DNA of 64,000 bases, from positions 1 to 64,000 of the forward strand of contig NZ_JAIVLB010000009.1 in NCBI RefSeq assembly GCF_020524495.1, read 5' to 3'. This document shows, one piece after another, positions 50,492-60,551 of the stretch. Position 1 is the first letter of the stretch. Every line of letters begins with the position of its first letter. The stretch comes from Bacillus stratosphericus (GTDB taxonomy: Bacteria; Bacillota; Bacilli; Bacillales; Bacillaceae). Under the pieces are notes generated by a model. The model worked only from the letters and a program-made list of their open reading frames with translations. It made no database searches and was not told where the DNA came from. The translations under genes were made by a program, and so were the position numbers.

Positions 50492-50572
50492 AAAAAGCCT
50501 CCCATTCTCAGAATAGGAGGCAAATTGGTGTACAAAAATAAGCGTATTGATACAGAATGACATGCCTTTCAT
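50492..50572 (-). promoter_or_regulatory. transcription attenuator and possible leader ORF of the ABC-F gene
   Basis: Minus-strand GCCTCC-ATTCT...AGAAT-GGAGGC forms a terminator stem (50497-50521) followed by T5, only 30 bases before the ABC-F ribosome-binding site. A frame of up to 30 codons (ATG 50572 or 50563) runs through the stem and stops at TCTTCTGA. Antibiotic-stalled leader ribosomes would favour antitermination, as at other ABC-F genes (inference). The start codon of the leader peptide is not certain. Confidence 0.6.
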
Positions 50573-50801
50573 CAAATGAACACAAATTCCCCGTATCAAT
50601 CACCTCATTCCTTGATTCCCAAGCTGTACCATCCTATTCCGAAGCTAAAAAATGAAAACGCAGCAAACATGGCAACACATGTCGTTTCTTACTGCCTTCG
50701 TTCTTTCATTTTGCTTACAGGTCATAGGATTAGTACTTCATTGCATTGGGTCACCCTTCCATCGTTTGTTACGTATACGATAAAAGATTGGTTATTTTTT
50801 G

Positions 50802-51043
50802 TCAAGCCTGAAAAGACATGAGTTTAATCATTATTGTAATATAGGTATAAAAAAGATCTTCGGTACCAACGTAATTGGCATCGTAGTTCAAGTGTAGTCT
50901 CTGATGGTTCTTTCTCTAAAGTTCTGCGCAGTCATTACGGTTATAACCGCATCTAATGCGTCTTGTATTGTCGTGAATGATGAACGAATCCGATCGCTAC
51001 TTCCGTTGCGCCTATTCCCTTTCCGTCTTCTTGTGATCGCCAT
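50802..51043 (-). pseudogene. truncated integrase remnant beside tRNA-Arg
   Basis: An ATG at 51043 with GGGAGG nine bases upstream opens a frame with FTTIQDALDAVITVMTAQNF and RERTIRDYT, the start of a SAM-like core-binding domain of a tyrosine recombinase. It stops at 50888; continuation (HLNYDANYVGTEDLFYTYI) is in another frame to 50802. The catalytic domain is absent. Its position next to the 3' end of tRNA-Arg, transcribed away from it, marks a former integration site. Sequence 50573-50801 shows nothing else I can assign. Confidence 0.6.
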
Positions 51044-51208
51044 AATAAAAAGCCTCCCGGAAATTATTCCGCAAAGCTTCGTAGAGAATCGGTCTAGGTT
51101 GTCCGCAAAGACACGAAATCGGATAAAAACGAATGTCCTTTTCTTCCCTGATCGTGGCATTAACGGACCGTTGGAAAACGTTGATATAACGGGCGTTAAA
51201 CGTTAGGA

Positions 51209-51284
51209 CGCGCTCGGAGGGATTCGAACCCCCGGCAGACGTGGTACCGGAAACCACCGCTCTATCCAACTGAGCTACGAGCGC
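51209..51284 (-). tRNA. trnQ-Arg: tRNA-Arg (anticodon CCG)
   Basis: The minus strand starts GCGCTCGTAGCTCAGTTGG. The acceptor stem is GCGCTCG/CGAGCGC, the anticodon loop TTCCGGT gives CCG, and the T-arm is GGGGG-TTCGAAT-CCCTC. CCA is not encoded. Its 3' end is flanked by the integrase remnant. The gene symbol is tentative. Confidence 0.93.
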
Positions 51285-51468
51285 ACGATATGTTTTTTGA
51301 ACGTCAGCATAACAAATTATAAGGGAAATGTTGCAAAAAAGCAATGATTAATCATCAGTCGTGATGATGTATTTTCTTCTTTCAGATACATATACTCATA
51401 TGATGGTTTTAAGTGGAATGATTTTGGGAAAAATGGATAAGGGTATTTGATTTTAGGTCAGCATTTTG

Positions 51469-51498
51469 TTTGACCTTTATTGACCAAAAATGTATCAT
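51469..51498 (+). promoter_or_regulatory. clpP promoter overlapped by a CtsR operator
   Basis: TTGACC (51470-51475), 17-base spacer, TATCAT (51493-51498). The minus strand of 51469-51485 reads GGTCAAT-AAA-GGTCAAA, the CtsR heptad repeat with one mismatch, covering the -35 region, so heat-shock repression by CtsR is expected. Confidence 0.85.
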
Positions 51499-51536
51499 TG
51501 AATTACATACTACCTAAAAGGTGAAGGAGGAACATT

Positions 51537-52133
51537 ATGAATTTAATACCTACAGTCATTGAACAAACAAATCGTGGGGAAAGAGCTTACGACATTTATT
51601 CTCGTCTTTTAAAAGACCGTATCATCATGCTTGGTTCTGCGATTGATGACAATGTTGCCAACTCCATCGTGTCACAGCTTCTTTTCTTAGAAGCCGAAGA
51701 TCCAGAAAAAGATATTTCTATCTACATTAACAGCCCTGGCGGTTCTATCACAGCTGGTATGGCCATTTACGATACGATGCAATTTATTAAACCAAAGGTA
51801 TCAACTATTTGTATTGGTATGGCTGCATCAATGGGTGCGTTCCTGCTTGCTGCTGGTGAAAAAGGTAAGCGTTATGCCCTTCCAAACAGTGAAGTCATGA
51901 TTCACCAACCACTAGGCGGTGCCCAAGGTCAAGCAACAGAAATTGAAATTGCGGCAAAACGAATCCTTTCTTTACGCGATAAACTGAACCAAGTACTTGC
52001 TGAACGTACTGGTCAACCAATTGAAGTCATTGAGCGCGATACAGATCGTGACAACTTCAAAACAGCGGAAGAAGCACTTAAATATGGACTCATTGACAAA
52101 GTCTTGACCCGTAATACAGAAGACCAAAAATAG
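51537..52133 (+). CDS. clpP: ATP-dependent Clp protease proteolytic subunit
   Basis: A 198-residue serine protease forming the ClpP barrel that works with ClpX, ClpC and ClpE. Catalytic Ser in [11 protein letters not shown], His in [12 protein letters not shown], Asp in RDTDRDNF. ClpXP also degrades tmRNA-tagged proteins from the ssrA/smpB system in this window. ATG after GAAGGAGGA. Confidence 0.98.
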   Translation: MNLIPTVIEQTNRGERAYDIYSRLLKDRIIMLGSAIDDNVANSIVSQLLFLEAEDPEKDISIYINSPGGSITAGMAIYDTMQFIKPKVSTICIGMAASMGAFLLAAGEKGKRYALPNSEVMIHQPLGGAQGQATEIEIAAKRILSLRDKLNQVLAERTGQPIEVIERDTDRDNFKTAEEALKYGLIDKVLTRNTEDQK

Positions 52134-52143
52134 TCACAGAACC

Positions 52144-52176
52144 AACCGTCTGTTTCTTTGAACAGACGGTTTTTTG
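52144..52176 (+). terminator. clpP terminator
   Basis: AACCGTCTGTT / AACAGACGGTT stem followed by T6. Confidence 0.9.
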
Positions 52177-52189
52177 TTGTTCAAATGCT

Positions 52190-52768
52190 TTAAGACAGCT
52201 CCGTCCATTTCTGCTGAAGAGAAGGTGTTTGATAAGAAGCCATCTGTGAAATTAATGCTTCCGGCTCTCCGGAAGCATTCAATAATTGAAGGTGTGATTC
52301 ATTTGAAAAGCCTTCCTGTACACTGAATGTCACCATATCAAGGAGCGGCTTGAAATAGTCATTCACTTGATACAATCCGATTGGCTTTTGGTGAATTCCG
52401 ATTTGTGACCAGCAAAGCACCTCAAATAATTCTTCATATGTACCAAAACCACCTGGCATGGCAATAAATCCATCGGCCAGCTTGCTCATTTTCGCTTTTC
52501 GTTCATGCATCCCTTTTACTTCTATTAATTCTGATAGCTCTTGATGAACAACCTCTCCTCTAAAAAGCCCTTTTGGCATGACGCCGATCACATGCCCGCC
52601 ATTTTTCAATACCTCATCCGCAATGACTCCCATTAATCCAATTCGTGAGCCGCCGTATACAAGACGGATTCCCTGCTCTGCCATATAAGCGCCCAGCTCG
52701 ACAGCCTTTTGTTTGTATATGTCATTCACACCTGGATTTGAACCAGCAAACACACAAATCGTTTTCAT
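52190..52768 (-). CDS. yvdD: LOG-family nucleoside-monophosphate phosphoribohydrolase
   Basis: A 192-residue protein of the LOG (formerly lysine-decarboxylase-like) family: N-terminal [32 protein letters not shown] and the signature [15 protein letters not shown]. Plant LOG enzymes release cytokinin bases from riboside monophosphates; the bacterial substrate is presumed to be a nucleotide. The start at 52768 follows GGAGC; the frame to 52807 has no ribosome-binding site. Confidence 0.9.
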   Translation of the reverse strand: MKTICVFAGSNPGVNDIYKQKAVELGAYMAEQGIRLVYGGSRIGLMGVIADEVLKNGGHVIGVMPKGLFRGEVVHQELSELIEVKGMHERKAKMSKLADGFIAMPGGFGTYEELFEVLCWSQIGIHQKPIGLYQVNDYFKPLLDMVTFSVQEGFSNESHLQLLNASGEPEALISQMASYQTPSLQQKWTELS

Positions 52769-52903
52769 CAAAACAGCTCCATCTCTCTCTATGATTTTTT
52801 CACCCACTCATTCTACTATAGATGATTGTAAAAAAACAGCCACTTTGTCTATATATAGTGTAGAATTAATAGATGAACACCATATAAGGAGCTGTACGAA
52901 AAT

Positions 52904-53245
52904 ATGCAAATAACTGAGATGGAAAAGTGGATCAAGGATTTTTACGAAATGAGAAAATGGACAGAATACGGGCCGTTTATCCGATTAGGCTTCCTCATGG
53001 AAGAAACGGGAGAACTCGCTCGTGCCGTCAGAGCAGTAGAAATTGGGCGCGATCGGCCTGATGAGCAAATACAAGAGGCATCTCAGTTAAAAAAGGAACT
53101 CATTGAAGAGATGGGAGATGTGTTAGGGAATTTACTCGTTTTAGCTGATCTCTATGATGTGTCATTAGAAGAGGTCTTTTCCTCTCATCAACAGAAACTT
53201 ACACAGCGTTTTTCTGGTGAGAAAGAGCAGGCAAAAAGCTTATAG
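52904..53245 (+). CDS. yvdC: MazG-like nucleotide pyrophosphohydrolase YvdC
   Basis: A 113-residue all-alpha NTP-PPase: the metal-binding pattern is LMEETGELARAV (ExxE) with KELIEEMGDVLGNLLVLAD (ExxD) in the third helix. Probably a housecleaning or nucleotide-salvage enzyme. Divergent from yvdD, as in B. subtilis. Confidence 0.88.
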   Translation: MQITEMEKWIKDFYEMRKWTEYGPFIRLGFLMEETGELARAVRAVEIGRDRPDEQIQEASQLKKELIEEMGDVLGNLLVLADLYDVSLEEVFSSHQQKLTQRFSGEKEQAKSL

Positions 53246-53631
53246 GTGCTGTGGCGAAATATCATCGGTTCGTTCAAAGAAATGCTGCTTTCCGATGTGA
53301 TGAAAAAGACCCGTACGATGCAAAAGCTTTCGATGTGATTGAAGCCCAACAATCATGAGTTTTCCATATGATGCTTTAAACGATTGGAGATAAAAAGTTA
53401 CTACCAGTCTCTTTATCGGTAATTCTAAATGAATACCCATCTGGAGCGTAAACTGACAAAGAAAATTAAATGACTCATTCGCTTCTTTTATCATTCCAGT
53501 GAAAAAGTCATCATTCAAATAGCTATTAGGAACAATAAGAGCTAATATTCCCTCTGCGCCATTTTTCTTAATAAAGCGGGCAATTTATCAAAGCCGATCT
53601 TCTGTAAAAAGGCTGATTGAAGAATCAACAT
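53240..53631 (-). pseudogene. remnant with a SulP/STAS-like end (yvdB position)
   Basis: The C-terminal part (SYGKLMIVGLQSHRKLLHRT, GLFHHIGKQHFFER) resembles the STAS domain end of SulP anion transporters; B. subtilis yvdB (SulP) lies at this place. An upstream start (ATG 53631 after AGGAGAGA) opens a frame that needs at least one frameshift near 53550 to reach it. The membrane domain is absent. Most likely a deletion derivative that is not functional. Confidence 0.5.
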
Positions 53632-53642
53632 TCTCTCCTAAA

Positions 53643-53670
53643 AAACTGAGCCCTTGAAGAGACTCAGTTT
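53643..53670 (-). terminator. terminator of the yvcI-crh operon
   Basis: AAAACTGAG / CTCAGTTTTTT hairpin overlapping the crh stop codon. Confidence 0.75.
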
Positions 53671-53921
53671 TCTTGATTGATAAAATCTGTTAACGCATCC
53701 ATGGCTTCCTGTTCATCCGCGCCATTTGCTAGCAGTGTGACGGTGACCCCAGAGCTGATCGCAAGACTCATAAGCCCCATAATACTCTTCGCATTGACCT
53801 TTTTCCCATCTTTCTCTAAAAAAATATCCGCACCAAAGCGATTGGCTTCTTGAACGAACAAAGCAGCCGGTCGTGCCTGCAAACCTGTTTTCAACTGAAT
53901 TGTGACCGTTTTTTCCACCAT
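53664..53921 (-). CDS. crh: catabolite repression HPr-like protein Crh
   Basis: An 85-residue HPr paralogue. The usual active-site His15 is Gln (KTGLQARPAALF), so it cannot carry PTS phosphate, while the regulatory Ser46 is present (NAKSIMGLMSL) for HPr kinase. Crh-Ser-P acts as a CcpA co-repressor and, in B. subtilis, interacts with the methylglyoxal synthase. Last gene of the rapZ-yvcK-whiA-crh operon. Confidence 0.96.
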   Translation of the reverse strand: MVEKTVTIQLKTGLQARPAALFVQEANRFGADIFLEKDGKKVNAKSIMGLMSLAISSGVTVTLLANGADEQEAMDALTDFINQEN

Positions 53922-53947
53922 ATCATCTGCCTCCTTTTTTGATTTCC

Positions 53948-54898
53948 CTATTTGAGTGTAACAGCTTGTCCATTTCGTAATTGTTCTGCAATTTGGTCTA
54001 GTTTTCTTAAGCGGTGGTTAATGCCTGATTTGCTGATCTTCCCGCTTTCCACCATTTCGCCAAGTTCCTTTAGCGTGACTTCTTGATAGTCAATTCGCAG
54101 TTTAGCAATTTCACGCAGCTTATCCGGCAGGGCATCCAGTCCAATTTTTTCATCAATGAATTGAATGTTCTCGACCTGACGCAGTGAGGCACCGATTGTT
54201 TTATTCAAGTTTGCTGTTTCACAATTGACAAGACGGTTAACCGAATTCCTCATATCACGGACGATTCTCACGTCTTCAAAGCGAAGCAATGAGTTATGAG
54301 CACCCACGACACTGAGAAATTCCGTAATTTTTTCAGCTTCTTTCATGTACGTAATATACCCTTTTTTGCGCTCAAGTGTTTTACTGTTAAGATGGAATTG
54401 ATTCATTAGCTCACAAAGGGCATCATTATGTTCTTTATATAGTGAAAAAATCTCAAGGTGATAGGAGGATGTTTCTGGATTATTGACAGAACCTCCTGCT
54501 AAAAAGGCCCCTCTCATATAGGAGCGCTTGCAGCATCTTTTCTTCACAAGCTCTTCTGAAATATTACGCTCAAATACAAATTGTCCGCCTAATATTTTCA
54601 AATCCTCTAAAATGGTTTTCGCTCGTTCTACCAGTCTGACAATATACACATTATTCTTTTTTAACCTCATTTTTTTACGGACGAGCAGCTCGACTGTCAC
54701 ATCATACTTCTTTTTCAAAAGGGTATAAATACGTCTTGCAATAGCTGCGTTCTCTGTCTGTATATCTAAAATCAATTTCCGATTAGAGAAAGATAAAGAA
54801 CCGTTCATACGGATGAGGGCAGAAAGCTCTGCTTTTGTGCAGCAGTCCTTCACGTCCAGATTAGTCAACTCTTTTTTTGTTTCTGATGCAAATGACAT
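53948..54898 (-). CDS. whiA: WhiA (YvcL)
   Basis: A 316-residue protein: LAGLIDADG homing-endonuclease-like N-terminal domain without catalytic residues ([19 protein letters not shown]-type segment) and a C-terminal HTH (about 230-310, [20 protein letters not shown]). It affects division and chromosome segregation in B. subtilis. The start at 54898 gives the conserved [11 protein letters not shown]. Confidence 0.96.
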   Translation of the reverse strand: MSFASETKKELTNLDVKDCCTKAELSALIRMNGSLSFSNRKLILDIQTENAAIARRIYTLLKKKYDVTVELLVRKKMRLKKNNVYIVRLVERAKTILEDLKILGGQFVFERNISEELVKKRCCKRSYMRGAFLAGGSVNNPETSSYHLEIFSLYKEHNDALCELMNQFHLNSKTLERKKGYITYMKEAEKITEFLSVVGAHNSLLRFEDVRIVRDMRNSVNRLVNCETANLNKTIGASLRQVENIQFIDEKIGLDALPDKLREIAKLRIDYQEVTLKELGEMVESGKISKSGINHRLRKLDQIAEQLRNGQAVTLK

Positions 54899-54915
54899 CC
54901 TTGCCACCCCCATTC

Positions 54916-55875
54916 CTATTTTTTCTGATGCAGCAGATCGACGAGCAGTGAGGCTACTTTCAGTGTGTCGTGACGTATCACATTCTGGTCATATGTAATG
55001 ATTTCTCCAGGAATGACTTCCAGTCCCATTGCTTTGAGTACATCTGTGTCGAATTGTACAGGCTGTGCCTGTTCTTCTGCATATCTTGCTTTGATTTCTT
55101 CTGGAATTTCTTTATTGTTGACAAAAATGGTGTCAATAAATGACTGGTTCATATGATGGTTTAATGCCTGCACATGATCAGCTGCGCTATAGAAAAGCGT
55201 TTCCCCTGGCTGCGTCATGACATTGCAAATATATACTTTTTTCGCCTTTGAGCAAATGACTTCTTCTCCAATATGCGGTACAAGCAAATTGGGCAAAATA
55301 CTCGTGTACAAGCTGCCAGGACCAATGACGATCAAATCAGCCTCACGAATGACTTGAATGGATTCTGGGAGCGGTTTAATGGTATTTGGTGTGAGGAAGA
55401 CTCGTTTAATCCTTTCACCATAGGTTGGGATTTTCGATTCTCCTGTGACCACTTGCCCGTTTTCTAATTCTGCATGAAGTACAACACTTGAATTCGCTGC
55501 TGGCAATACTTTTCCTCTCACATTTAAGACCTTGCTCATTTCTGTGACGGCATGAAAAAAATCACCGGTTACATTTGTCATAGCCGCAAGAATGAGATTG
55601 CCGAGAGAGTGGCCTGTTAAGTCATTCCCTTTGTTAAAACGGTGCTGAAATAAATCTTCCACAAGCGGCTCAACATCAGAAAGGGCCGCGAGCACATTTC
55701 GAATATCACCGGGAGGCGGGATATTCAAATCATGGCGCAGTCTGCCTGAGCTGCCTCCATCATCAGCAACCGTCACAATGGCGGTAATGTCCACTGGTTT
55801 TGTTTTTAGCCCTCTCAGTAAAACAGATAAGCCAGTGCCTCCACCAAGAATGACAACCTTTGGTAGTGTCGTCAT
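54916..55875 (-). CDS. yvcK: YvcK/GlmR, regulator of carbon flow to cell wall
   Basis: A 319-residue CofD/UPF0052-family protein: [39 protein letters not shown] and [15 protein letters not shown]. In B. subtilis it binds UDP-GlcNAc and stimulates GlmS, and is needed on gluconeogenic carbon sources. It begins one base before the rapZ stop region ends, in the conserved rapZ-yvcK-whiA order. Confidence 0.95.
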   Translation of the reverse strand: MTTLPKVVILGGGTGLSVLLRGLKTKPVDITAIVTVADDGGSSGRLRHDLNIPPPGDIRNVLAALSDVEPLVEDLFQHRFNKGNDLTGHSLGNLILAAMTNVTGDFFHAVTEMSKVLNVRGKVLPAANSSVVLHAELENGQVVTGESKIPTYGERIKRVFLTPNTIKPLPESIQVIREADLIVIGPGSLYTSILPNLLVPHIGEEVICSKAKKVYICNVMTQPGETLFYSAADHVQALNHHMNQSFIDTIFVNNKEIPEEIKARYAEEQAQPVQFDTDVLKAMGLEVIPGEIITYDQNVIRHDTLKVASLLVDLLHQKK

Positions 55876-56763
55876 CTATTTTCGGCTTCTCTTTTCAATG
55901 TCCCGGTGAGTGACATGTGTGTAGTAATCGTTTTTAAAATACTCCGCTAAATAATTGGCTAGCGTCACTGATCGATGCTGGCCGCCCGTACAGCCAATGG
56001 CAATGACAAGCTGACTTTTTCCTTCTCGTTTATAGGATGGAAGCATAAAGCTGAGAAGATCAATTAATTTCTCCGTGAATTTTTGCGTTTCACTCCACTT
56101 CATTACATAGGAGCGCACTTCTTCATCATTTCCAGTCTGTGGACGCATGCTCTCAATATAGTAAGGATTCGGTAAGAATCTCACGTCAAAAACAAGATCA
56201 GCATCAATTGGCAAACCGTATTTAAAGCCAAATGACATCACGTTCACTGTAAACACTTGCCCTTGATTGGTCGCAAAGTGTGTGACAATCTTTTCTCGAA
56301 GCTGTTTTGGCTTCAGGTCCGATGTATCAAAAATCATTTGAGATCGGCCTTTCAACTCCTCTAACAGCTCACGCTCCATTGCAATCCCTTCGAGCGGGAG
56401 ACCTGTTGTCGCAAGGGGATGCGAACGTCTCGTTTCTTTGTATCTTGAGACAAGCACCTTATCGTTTGAATCTAAAAATAGAATCCTTGGTGTGATCCAG
56501 CCGATATCACTCATTTCATCTAAGGCAGCAATTAAGCTATCAAAGAATTCGCGTCCGCGCAAATCCATCACAAGGGCAACCTTGCTCATCTTTGAATTTG
56601 ATTCCTTCATGAGCTCCAGAAACTTCGGTAAAAGTGATGGTGGTAAGTTATCCACACAGAAATAGCCTAAGTCTTCAAAGCTTTGAATGGCAACGGTTTT
56701 CCCCGCACCTGACATCCCTGTAATAATCACAAGCTGAATATCATCTTGTTTGTACGTATTCAT
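55876..56763 (-). CDS. rapZ: nucleotide-binding protein RapZ (YvcJ)
   Basis: A 295-residue P-loop protein: Walker [11 protein letters not shown], Walker B-like LVMDLRG, and the C-terminal domain with [20 protein letters not shown]. In enterics RapZ controls glmS through a small RNA; in Bacillus, YvcJ hydrolyses GTP and influences competence. Confidence 0.95.
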   Translation of the reverse strand: MNTYKQDDIQLVIITGMSGAGKTVAIQSFEDLGYFCVDNLPPSLLPKFLELMKESNSKMSKVALVMDLRGREFFDSLIAALDEMSDIGWITPRILFLDSNDKVLVSRYKETRRSHPLATTGLPLEGIAMERELLEELKGRSQMIFDTSDLKPKQLREKIVTHFATNQGQVFTVNVMSFGFKYGLPIDADLVFDVRFLPNPYYIESMRPQTGNDEEVRSYVMKWSETQKFTEKLIDLLSFMLPSYKREGKSQLVIAIGCTGGQHRSVTLANYLAEYFKNDYYTHVTHRDIEKRSRK

Positions 56764-56802
56764 GCCTGCTCCCTCTCCTTCTTTATGAAAACGGTTGATT
56801 TA

Positions 56803-57267
56803 TTAGTCTCCTTGAGGATCTAACCGATAAGAAATCAGCTCAAAATCTGGTGTATACGTAAAAGTGCCGTGGAGAAGTCCTTTCCCTTTTAGCATGAAAT
56901 CAAGAATATGGGAATCTCCAGGAGCAATTGGCAAACTAGGCACATCCTTTACGTCATGCCATTTTAAAATGCCTTCCTCCGACTCTGACACGTTTTTCCC
57001 CGTAAAGGAATCTGCCATAAAGGTGAACATCATCCACTCTTGGATGATTTGATCCCCTTCTTTTATGATAAAAGTAAAAACACCTTTTAGCTGCGGATTT
57101 AAAAGATAAATGCCTGTTTCTTCTCTATACTCTCGAATGACTGAATCCTTAACCGATTCCCCGCTTTCCATTTTTCCACCAGGTGCTACCCACCAGCCGC
57201 GTCTTGGCTTTTGTAGCAAGAGAACTTGATCTTCGTGATGCAGCACACAATTGGTTACTCGTTGCAT
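56803..57267 (-). CDS. yvcI: Nudix hydrolase YvcI
   Basis: A 154-residue Nudix enzyme. The Nudix box is GGKMESGESVKDSVIREYREETG (GX5EX7REUXEEXGU). Probably an 8-oxo-dGTP- or nucleotide-sugar-type pyrophosphatase; the substrate is not deducible. First gene of the yvcI-rapZ-yvcK-whiA-crh group; TATAAT on the minus strand at 57301-57306 is a likely -10. Confidence 0.9.
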   Translation of the reverse strand: MQRVTNCVLHHEDQVLLLQKPRRGWWVAPGGKMESGESVKDSVIREYREETGIYLLNPQLKGVFTFIIKEGDQIIQEWMMFTFMADSFTGKNVSESEEGILKWHDVKDVPSLPIAPGDSHILDFMLKGKGLLHGTFTYTPDFELISYRLDPQGD

Positions 57268-57472
57268 CAGCTGTCACCTACTCTTTTATGTCTTTTTCTT
57301 ATTATACAGGTTCATACTAACTCCCACAATGAACATGCCCGTTGTTCACTGAAAACGGACAGGGTTTCATCTGAATCATGTGACGTCCCGTTTCTCTATT
57401 CTTTAATTTTACAACATCTAACGGTTTACCATGCATCATTTGTGAACATCTCGTGAATTTCTGATTTTAAGC

Positions 57473-57501
57473 AAAAAAAGGCACGGATTCACATCCGTGC
57501 C
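57473..57501 (-). terminator. trxB terminator
   Basis: GGCACGGAT / ATCCGTGCC stem followed by T7 on the minus strand. The rest of the 57268-57623 gap shows no gene. Confidence 0.85.
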
Positions 57502-57623
57502 ACACATGTATTCCTTATAAAAGGGGGTCAATTACTAGTTATATCATAACGGATAATTGTTTCACCCGTGTTACATTCCAGTTAAAAGCCCGTGACGCTA
57601 TATTAAGGATTTAAGACATCTGT

Positions 57624-58610
<987 letters not shown>

Positions 58611-58740
58611 TTATTAGAATGCCCTTGGGTGATGCTTCCATTCATAACAGAGAGCATCAATTCCATTCATAGCTTTTATTCCTTACCCATATCCTATTAA
58701 ATCTGCGGATAATAAGCGAATCATTTGCTCATATCTTCAA

Positions 58741-58782
58741 AAAAAGAAAAAGCTCCCTTAAACTGCTGTTTAAGGAAGCCTG
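58741..58782 (-). terminator. cwlO terminator
   Basis: GCTTCCTTAAAC / GTTTAAGGGAGC stem followed by T5 on the minus strand. Confidence 0.8.
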
Positions 58783-58805
58783 TTTACGTATATAAAAAGT
58801 AGTGA

Positions 58806-60191
58806 CTATTCGACGACTCTTCTAACAACGCCTTTGAATGCTTTTTTCCAGTATACATTACTCATAGAGTCAACTGAAACACCGCGAGAGCTGTTATCGT
58901 TCAAGAATGTACCATTTCCTAAGTAAATCCCTACATGTCCATTTACTTTATACGTATCAAAGAACACAAGGTCTCCGCGCTTCATGTCAGATGCACTTAC
59001 AGCTCTTCCTTTACCTACAAGCATATCTGTTGATGTACCGCCAACTGGTCCAAGGTTGATACCTGCTGATGCGAATGCCCAGCGAACGAATGAAGAACAG
59101 TCAAAAAGACGTGCGTCAATATCGGCTTGTGATCTGCCGCCGCCCCATTTATATGGAGATTTTCCAACAATGCTAGAACCTGTGCTGATCGCACCTTCGA
59201 TTCCGCCTACGTTACTGCTGACAGGTGATCCACCGCCAGAAGATGGCTTCTGTCTTGGTGAACTGCTGTTGTTGTGATTAGATGATCCACTGTTATTTGA
59301 AGACGAACCGCTATCGTTATTTGAGATGTTGTCTTCCGTTTGAACACTTGCTTGACGCTGCTGTTTTTGTACTTCTTTTGCTTTTGAAGCCGGTTCTTTT
59401 GCTTTTCGAGCCGGTTCTTTTGCTTCTTTTTCAGCTTGTTTTTGTGAAGCAATTGTTGCGTCCTTTTCAGATGCAATGCTATCAGACTGACTGTTTAACT
59501 CGCTGATTTCAGAAGTAGCAGTTCCTTTTTGCTTTTTCACTTGCTTGAATAGCTTGTCTTTTTCATCAAGCTGTTTATTCAAGTCCGTTTGAAGTGTTTC
59601 AAGCTTGGAAAGCGTCTTTTGAACATTTTCAAGTTTTGTGTTTAATTCGTTTTCAGACTTTTGAAGCTCAGCTTTGTCTCTTTCTTGCTCTTTAATGATT
59701 TCGCTGTCTGCATTGATTAGTGTAGATACTGCACCTGCACGGCTAATGAAATCACTAAAGCTTTTTGCTCCTAGTAATACATCTATGTATTTTGTAGAAC
59801 CGCCGTTTTCCTGAAGCGCACGTACACGATTTTTCAAGAATTCGTTTCTTTCTTCAATACGTTTTTCTGTATCAGCAATTTCCTTTTTTAGTGCTTTGAT
59901 TTCTTTTTTTGTTTTTTCATTTTCTTTTTGTTTTTCTTCGATTTGATCACTTGTTTTTAAGGCTTTCTCATCAATTTCCTTTAGTTTTAGTGCAAGCGCC
60001 TCTTGTTTTGCTTCAAGCTTTGAAAGCTCTTCTTTTTTCTTTTGAAGGTTGGTGTTGACCTCAAATCGCTTGCTATCTAGTTCTTGTTTCTTTTGTTCAA
60101 AGTCTTGTGCATTTGCTTCATGAGTAAGTGGAATAAATAAACCGCTCGCTCCGATCACCGAAGCTAAACCGAAAGTAATAAACTTTTTCAC
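58806..60191 (-). CDS. cwlO: D,L-endopeptidase autolysin CwlO
   Basis: A protein of about 461 residues. Signal peptide (about 1-29, ending THEANA), a long coiled-coil N-terminal region (about 30-240) that in B. subtilis is regulated by FtsEX, a low-complexity linker with Asn/Ser/Gly (about 270-320), and a C-terminal NlpC/P60 domain (catalytic Cys in [11 protein letters not shown], His in [11 protein letters not shown]). It cuts peptide cross-links during elongation. The GTG at 60191 follows AAAGGAGGA. Confidence 0.96.
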   Translation of the reverse strand: MKKFITFGLASVIGASGLFIPLTHEANAQDFEQKKQELDSKRFEVNTNLQKKKEELSKLEAKQEALALKLKEIDEKALKTSDQIEEKQKENEKTKKEIKALKKEIADTEKRIEERNEFLKNRVRALQENGGSTKYIDVLLGAKSFSDFISRAGAVSTLINADSEIIKEQERDKAELQKSENELNTKLENVQKTLSKLETLQTDLNKQLDEKDKLFKQVKKQKGTATSEISELNSQSDSIASEKDATIASQKQAEKEAKEPARKAKEPASKAKEVQKQQRQASVQTEDNISNNDSGSSSNNSGSSNHNNSSSPRQKPSSGGGSPVSSNVGGIEGAISTGSSIVGKSPYKWGGGRSQADIDARLFDCSSFVRWAFASAGINLGPVGGTSTDMLVGKGRAVSASDMKRGDLVFFDTYKVNGHVGIYLGNGTFLNDNSSRGVSVDSMSNVYWKKAFKGVVRRVVE

Positions 60192-60501
60192 GAATGGTTC
60201 CTCCTTTGACAATTTCCCAAGCGACATTAGAAAGCAGCAAATTCTCTGCTACTATCTGTGATCTCTATGATCTTTCTTCCTGATTTAATAGTCAGATGTT
60301 GATCAGATGGTTTCTATCACCTAGTGTTTCATTATGTTTAGTAAAATATCTAAATATATGTCTTTGTTTTAATCCACGAGTTTCATTATACATGACACAT
60401 CGACAAAATGAGCTAATATTTTTATTACATTTATGTTTCAAATACATGTCGTCTTTGTCATACTTCGGCAAATCCTTGCAAATCCCATCTTTTTGTCCAA
60501 G
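60192..60501. promoter_or_regulatory. cwlO upstream region
   Basis: A 310-base gap. TATAAT on the minus strand (60385-60390) is a plausible -10 without a good -35, as expected for an activator-dependent (WalR) promoter. A WalR-like half TGTAAT lies further upstream. Nothing coding is seen. Confidence 0.4.
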
Positions 60502-60530
60502 AAAAAAGCATGACCTTTTCGGCCATGCTA
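60502..60530 (-). terminator. yvcD terminator
   Basis: AGCATGGCC / GGTCATGCT stem followed by T6 on the minus strand. Confidence 0.8.
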
Positions 60531-60551
60531 CATCTGAATCTATTTACCTAT

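Noticed and set aside
50576-50821. 81-codon plus-strand frame upstream of the ABC-F gene
   Set aside because: No ribosome-binding site or homology; opposite strand to the ABC-F leader.
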